Source: Longimicrobiales bacterium (lineage in GTDB: Bacteria; Gemmatimonadota; Gemmatimonadetes; Longimicrobiales; Gaopeijiaceae). Taken from it: a stretch of DNA of 34,966 nt. The position numbers and the translations under genes were made by a program. Of this stretch, positions 31,310 through 34,966 are shown piece after piece (position 1 is the stretch's first letter; each line of letters begins with the position of its first letter). Below the pieces are notes generated by a model. It was given only the letters and a program-made list of their open reading frames with translations. It was not told where the DNA came from and ran no database searches. The stretch covers positions 1-34,966 of the forward strand of contig JANQDZ010000078.1 in NCBI GenBank assembly GCA_028278645.1. The letters are read 5' to 3'.

Positions 31310-34022
31310 CACAATGCCAGGTACACCAGACACTCCCCGCTTCGCCAATCTCGCCTTGCGGGTGTGCGCGCGGTTGGTGAAACCCGCACAGCGTGGCCGC
31401 TGGCATGGGGAGTGGGCTGCGGAGTTGGCCCACTGGTGGGGAAAGCTGGAACCGGAGCAAAAGCGGGGGGCCTCCGGAGTTGCGCGACAGGGCTACCGAT
31501 CGCTGCTAGCGGCCATGGATGCGGTTCACGTCCGTCGCCTGGGTCCTGCGCTTGAAGGCCGAAACGGCGTCGGCAAACTCGGCAAACAGCGCTTCAAAGG
31601 GGGACGTGGCAGAATGTTGCGAGACCTGTTCCATGACGTGCGTTTTGCCGTCCGCACACTGAGGCGACAATCGGGCTTCGCCGTGGTCGCAGGGCTCACC
31701 ATGGGGCTGGGTATAGCGGTCACCACCACGATCTTCAGCCTGGTAAACGGCATCCTACTCAAGCCTCTTCCCTTTCCCGACCCGGAACGACTGGTCTCGG
31801 TGTGGCCCGACCGATGGTTCTCTCCCTCTCTCTTCGACTACGTGGAACGTGAGACGGATTCGTACGAGGCAATTGCCGGCGTGACCTGGCGAGGGCACGT
31901 GGATATCGGACCCGGTGGGGCGACGCGGTTGTGGGGCCCCATGACCACAGCGGGTTTCTTCAACGTGCTCGACCCTAACCCGATACTCGGCCGTACCTTC
32001 ATCCAGGGTGAGGATACGCCGGGAAACGACCACGTTGTGGTCATCTCCCATGGACTTTGGCAACGACGCTTCGGTGGAGACCGGGACGTGATTGGGATGA
32101 GCATCGACCTGCGCGGGGCGTCGCGAACGGTAATTGGGGTCATGCGTCCTGGATTCGACTTCCTAAGGGCCGGGACCGACCTCGTGCTACCCACTGTGAG
32201 GGATCCGGAGTCAGTCCGGTATCACGACTCCAGCTATAAAGTCATCGCCCGGTTGAAGCCTGGGGTGTCACGTACACAGGCAAACGCTGAGCTCCAACTC
32301 CTTGCTACCAGGATTCGTGATGAGAACAATCTCCCGGCAGATTGGGGGATGGATGCTGATGTCGTTCCTATGCGCGATTATTTGGTCGGGGATGTTCGCC
32401 CCACGTTACTGCTACTCTTCGGTGCCGTCGGCGTGCTCTTGCTCATAACCGCCGCGAATTTGGCGAATCTACTCCTTGCCCGGGCCCTATCCCGACAGCG
32501 GGAGGTCTTGATGCGCCTGGCTCTCGGGGCCAGTCGCGGCCGGTTGGTGCGCCAGATGCTCACCGAGTGCACAGTGTTAGGTCTGATCGGTGTGATCCTG
32601 GGCGTTGCCGGCGCTGCCGTTGGACTCGAGGGTGTGATGAGGCTCCTCCCGCCAGATACCCCTCGATTGGCTGAAGCGCAAGTGGACGTTCCAGTCCTCC
32701 TTTTCTCCTTGACGCTCGCTTTAGCGGTTGGATGGGTGGTCGGCTTGGTGCCGGCCCTGCGGGCGCACCGCACCGGTATCGGAGAGGGGTTGGCCGGCGG
32801 CGGAAGGACTTCCACTGGAGGGCGGACGTATCTCAGGGCGGCCATTGTCGCCGGAGAGGTCGCTCTGGCGGTGGCGTTGCTGGCTGGGTCCGGCGTGCTG
32901 ATCAAGAGTTTCTGGCGTGTTCATCGCGTCGATCCGGGCTTTCAGGCCGAGGGCCTGCTGACATTCGAGATGATTGCGCCGCCTGGGAGGCTCGGTTCGT
33001 TAACCGAGGCAACCGACTACTTCACGGAAGTGTCCCAGCGCTTGGGGCAGCTCCCGGGAGTGGAAACTGTATCCCGCACGACACGGAACCCTATGGCCCC
33101 CGATGGCAATGTGATCAATGTGCGGGCGGAGGGTCGGCCCAACCAGTCGGACGAAGAAGGGCTACTGGCAAGATGGCTGCGATCAACACCCAGCTACTTC
33201 ACGACCCTGGGGGTCCCATTACTCAAGGGCCGGTTGCTGGCGGATACGGACGTGGCTGGCGGCGACCCGGTTGCCGTGATTTCAGCCCAGGCAGCTAAAC
33301 GCCTCTTTCCGGGAGAGGACCCGTTGGGGAAGCGGATCCGCACCGGGTTTGAGAGCTTTCCGGTAGAGGTGGTCGGCGTGGTGGGCGATGTGAAACTGTT
33401 GAGCCTGGAACAAGATGCTCCGCTGATCGTCTACAGGCCCTATGTTCAGACGACCTCCGTCAGCGAACGGTTTGGCGTTAGCGCGCAACGCGCATTCCTG
33501 TTACGGACCTCCGTCGATCCGGGCAGCCTGATCGGGGCAGTTCGCCGTGAGTTGCGCACTTTCGACTCCAGGGCACTGGTCGAAGGTCTGCAGTCAATGG
33601 AAGAAACGATCTCCCAATCCACTACCGGCCGGCGAGTCATCTTGATATTGCTGTCGCTCTTCGCTTCTACCGCCGTGGCATTGTCTTGCGTCGGCATTTT
33701 TGGTGTGGCCGTGTACTCTGTTCAGCAGCGGCGCAGGGAAATCAGCATTCGGGTGGCCCTGGGGGCGTCCGCGCCTTCCATCGTCCGGTCAGTTCTCGCC
33801 GCGGGGCTAAGGATCGGCCTCTTTGGAGCAGTGGCGGGAGTAGGCTTGGCCGTCGCGCTATCGCGAGCTATAGATCGGTTCGCTTTCGAAGTGAGCGGTT
33901 CCGATCCCGCCGTTCTGGCAGGTGCGGCCGCTCTCGCCACCGTCGTGGCGCTAGTGGCTTCACTGCTACCCGCTTTGCGTGCAATCCGGTCGGATCCCAT
34001 GGAGGCGCTGGCGGCTGAGTAG
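31302..34022 (+). CDS. ADOP-type MacB/FtsX-like permease, module 3, 906 aa
   Basis: A third duplicated orphan permease. The cytoplasmic prefix (LALRVCARLVKPAQRGRWHG, then EWAAELAHWW) is of yet another type, and about 100 residues separate it from the permease body, which starts LRDLFHDVRFAVRTLRRQSG. The first membrane segment is LTMGLGIAVTTTIFSLVNG. The half-markers are EVLMRLALGASRGR and EISIRVALGASAPS. It ends AIRSDPMEALAAE. The GTG start inside the PadR gene is preferred over the internal ATG before LRDLF because it includes the prefix and couples translation. Function as for modules 1 and 2: unknown export or signalling role in the inner membrane. Confidence 0.9.
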   Translation: MPDTMPGTPDTPRFANLALRVCARLVKPAQRGRWHGEWAAELAHWWGKLEPEQKRGASGVARQGYRSLLAAMDAVHVRRLGPALEGRNGVGKLGKQRFKGGRGRMLRDLFHDVRFAVRTLRRQSGFAVVAGLTMGLGIAVTTTIFSLVNGILLKPLPFPDPERLVSVWPDRWFSPSLFDYVERETDSYEAIAGVTWRGHVDIGPGGATRLWGPMTTAGFFNVLDPNPILGRTFIQGEDTPGNDHVVVISHGLWQRRFGGDRDVIGMSIDLRGASRTVIGVMRPGFDFLRAGTDLVLPTVRDPESVRYHDSSYKVIARLKPGVSRTQANAELQLLATRIRDENNLPADWGMDADVVPMRDYLVGDVRPTLLLLFGAVGVLLLITAANLANLLLARALSRQREVLMRLALGASRGRLVRQMLTECTVLGLIGVILGVAGAAVGLEGVMRLLPPDTPRLAEAQVDVPVLLFSLTLALAVGWVVGLVPALRAHRTGIGEGLAGGGRTSTGGRTYLRAAIVAGEVALAVALLAGSGVLIKSFWRVHRVDPGFQAEGLLTFEMIAPPGRLGSLTEATDYFTEVSQRLGQLPGVETVSRTTRNPMAPDGNVINVRAEGRPNQSDEEGLLARWLRSTPSYFTTLGVPLLKGRLLADTDVAGGDPVAVISAQAAKRLFPGEDPLGKRIRTGFESFPVEVVGVVGDVKLLSLEQDAPLIVYRPYVQTTSVSERFGVSAQRAFLLRTSVDPGSLIGAVRRELRTFDSRALVEGLQSMEETISQSTTGRRVILILLSLFASTAVALSCVGIFGVAVYSVQQRRREISIRVALGASAPSIVRSVLAAGLRIGLFGAVAGVGLAVALSRAIDRFAFEVSGSDPAVLAGAAALATVVALVASLLPALRAIRSDPMEALAAE

Positions 34023-34060
34023 GGAAACGTCCTTGGTGGGCGCACATGGACTTCGTGTTC

Positions 34061-34100
34061 TCCGAGCCTGAACGGGAGGGCGGCATGGGCGAGGCTCGGA
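34061..34100. repeat. Inverted repeat downstream of module 3
   Basis: TCCGAGCC (34061-34068) and GGCTCGGA (34093-34100) are perfect eight-base arms around a 24-base loop, in the gap between the convergent permease and TPR genes. There is no T-run on either side, so it is not a classical terminator. It could still act as a transcript-end hairpin. Confidence 0.4.
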
Positions 34101-34156
34101 AAGGACCCGAACCGAAAGGAGGGTAAACTACCACGATGCTCCTCCCGTTCGTGGGA

Positions 34157-34750
34157 TCAGCTTCGGTGCTTGTACGGCGAATCCATCCGTCGGGTCGCCC
34201 ATTCCTCGGCATTGACTGGGCCAATCCTATATTGCGTCATAGTCACCTCCGTTGGATCCGTCTCACGCTGTAGGACCGCGCGGTAAGAGCGGATGGCGGC
34301 CTCCCGTTCACCCAGCATATCGTGTCCGTGCCCAATCCAAATCCTGGCCCAATCCCTCAACCACCTTTCCCCAGGGTCTTCTGGCACATGAGACTCCAAC
34401 TCCTCCATGGTTTGGATGGCTTCGGCGTAATACCCCAAGTCAAAGAGCGAGAGACCTAGATACCACTGGGCCTCGGCCGAGGCTCTCTCCTTCTGGAGCG
34501 CGATCCGGAAGAGCCTCACGGCTTCCGGGGTACCCCTTCCCCCAGCTTGGATGTAGGCCGCGAACCCCTCATCCGCCGCCACCGGCTTCCTATCTCGAAA
34601 CACTGAAAGGAGCCGGTTTGCCTCTTGGAGGTTCCTGCCAGAAAAAAGGACCTCGGGTATCGAAAAAAGGCCGGAATCATGAAGATCCTTAAGAACCTCG
34701 TAAGCGGTCTCATGTAGGAACACTGGTCTTCTCCCCGAAAACGGGTCCAC
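34157..34750 (-). CDS. TPR-repeat protein, 197 aa, probably lacking its 5' end
   Basis: Residues about 70-165 form tetratricopeptide repeats: AVRLFRIALQKERASAEAQW, YLGLSLFDLGYYAEAIQTM and GHGHDMLGEREAAIRSYRAV. Such repeats bind protein partners. The predicted N-terminus has no signal peptide, the GTG at 34750 has no ribosome binding site, and a stop codon precedes it directly. An IS3-family transposase begins some 75 bases away on the other strand. The most likely reading is that the insertion sequence cut off the original start. The end ATRRMDSPYKHRS looks natural. Partner and role unknown. Confidence 0.6.
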   Translation of the reverse strand: MDPFSGRRPVFLHETAYEVLKDLHDSGLFSIPEVLFSGRNLQEANRLLSVFRDRKPVAADEGFAAYIQAGGRGTPEAVRLFRIALQKERASAEAQWYLGLSLFDLGYYAEAIQTMEELESHVPEDPGERWLRDWARIWIGHGHDMLGEREAAIRSYRAVLQRETDPTEVTMTQYRIGPVNAEEWATRRMDSPYKHRS

Positions 34751-34966
34751 CTAGACTAGCGTTTTAGGGCAGGATTTAGGGCTGGGCCGAAGGCCCCTTT
34801 CGGGCCACAGAGGAGGCGGATTCGGATGCGGAAGAGTCGGTACACGGAAGAGCAGATTGTGATGGCTCTGAGGCAAGCGGAGGCGGGCACGGCGGTGCGG
34901 GAGATCTGCCGCAAGCTTCAAGTCTCCGAGCAGACGTTCTACCGGTGGAAGAGGAAGTATGCGGGG
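34751..34966 (+). mobile_element. Left part of an IS3-family insertion sequence, cut by the window end
   Basis: It contains the start of a transposase OrfA gene. The exact left end is not defined: I see no clear terminal inverted repeat, and the boundary at about 34751 is inferred from where the TPR frame breaks. A small hairpin, GGGCC-GAA-GGCCC (34784-34796), lies in the untranslated lead and may shield the element from outside transcription. Confidence 0.55.
34826..34966 (+). CDS. IS3-family transposase OrfA, partial (N-terminal 47 residues)
   Basis: The DNA-binding small subunit of an IS3-type transposase. It reads MRKSRYTEEQIVMALRQAEA, then GTAVREICRKLQVSEQTFYR, then WKRKYAG, a textbook HTH_Tnp_1 domain of the IS407/IS51-like group. 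AGGAGG (34811-34816) stands nine bases before the ATG. The frame is open to the last base of the window, so the leucine-zipper part and OrfB lie outside. In complete elements OrfB is made by programmed frameshifting or coupled translation. Confidence 0.93.
   Translation, partial: MRKSRYTEEQIVMALRQAEAGTAVREICRKLQVSEQTFYRWKRKYAG

Overview
The window looks like a chromosomal segment from a GC-rich, Gram-negative-type bacterium, most likely Gemmatimonadota and less likely Acidobacteriota. The basis is gene content, not a search: three PadR-regulator/FtsX-MacB-type permease pairs of the kind called ADOP, a tricorn-type S41 protease with TolB-like propellers, a CarboxypepD_reg protein with a signal peptide, and several Tat or lipoprotein export signals. 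No rRNA, tRNA or CRISPR array was seen.

Layout. (1) 455-4117: a Cro/C1-like HTH protein, then a frameshifted remnant of an esterase C-terminus (1071-1395), then an intact 806-aa two-domain alpha/beta hydrolase of which the remnant is a partial copy. (2) 4125-6693, minus strand: a hypothetical protein, a lipoprotein amidohydrolase of the YtcJ type, and the C-terminal stub of a TPR protein. (3) 6901-11714, plus strand: a tight four-gene operon closed by a clear intrinsic terminator. It encodes a DUF1080 (3-keto-glycoside hydrolase type) lipoprotein, a Tat-exported TIM-barrel isomerase/epimerase-like protein, a membrane tetraheme NapC/NirT-type cytochrome fused to a formylglycine-generating-enzyme-fold domain, and a Tat-exported Gfo/Idh/MocA oxidoreductase. 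(4) 12066-16620: a small membrane protein, and a minus-strand tricorn-like protease followed by an Old Yellow Enzyme. (5) 16783-20516: a tungsten aldehyde:ferredoxin oxidoreductase, convergent with a MoaD, a small protein next to MoaD, and a radical-SAM/SPASM protein with an AbrB-like N-terminus, together a tungstopterin enzyme plus its likely maturation set. (6) 20949-34022: a CarboxypepD_reg protein and three PadR-ADOP modules. Modules 1 and 2 are convergent. Between modules 2 and 3 lies an island that looks less GC-rich, with an AraC-type regulator, an unknown protein and a secreted lipocalin-like protein. (7) 34157-34966: a TPR protein whose 5' end is cut at the start of an IS3-family element that runs off the window.

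How they may work together. The four-gene operon reads as an envelope-tethered pathway that oxidises sugars or glycosides at C3 and then cleaves the 3-keto product. The unusual part is the cytochrome-FGE-fold fusion between the pathway enzymes, which suggests a link to the quinone pool or respiratory chain. The three PadR promoters each carry CTA...TAG palindromes over or beside the predicted promoter, which suggests one operator family shared by the three modules.
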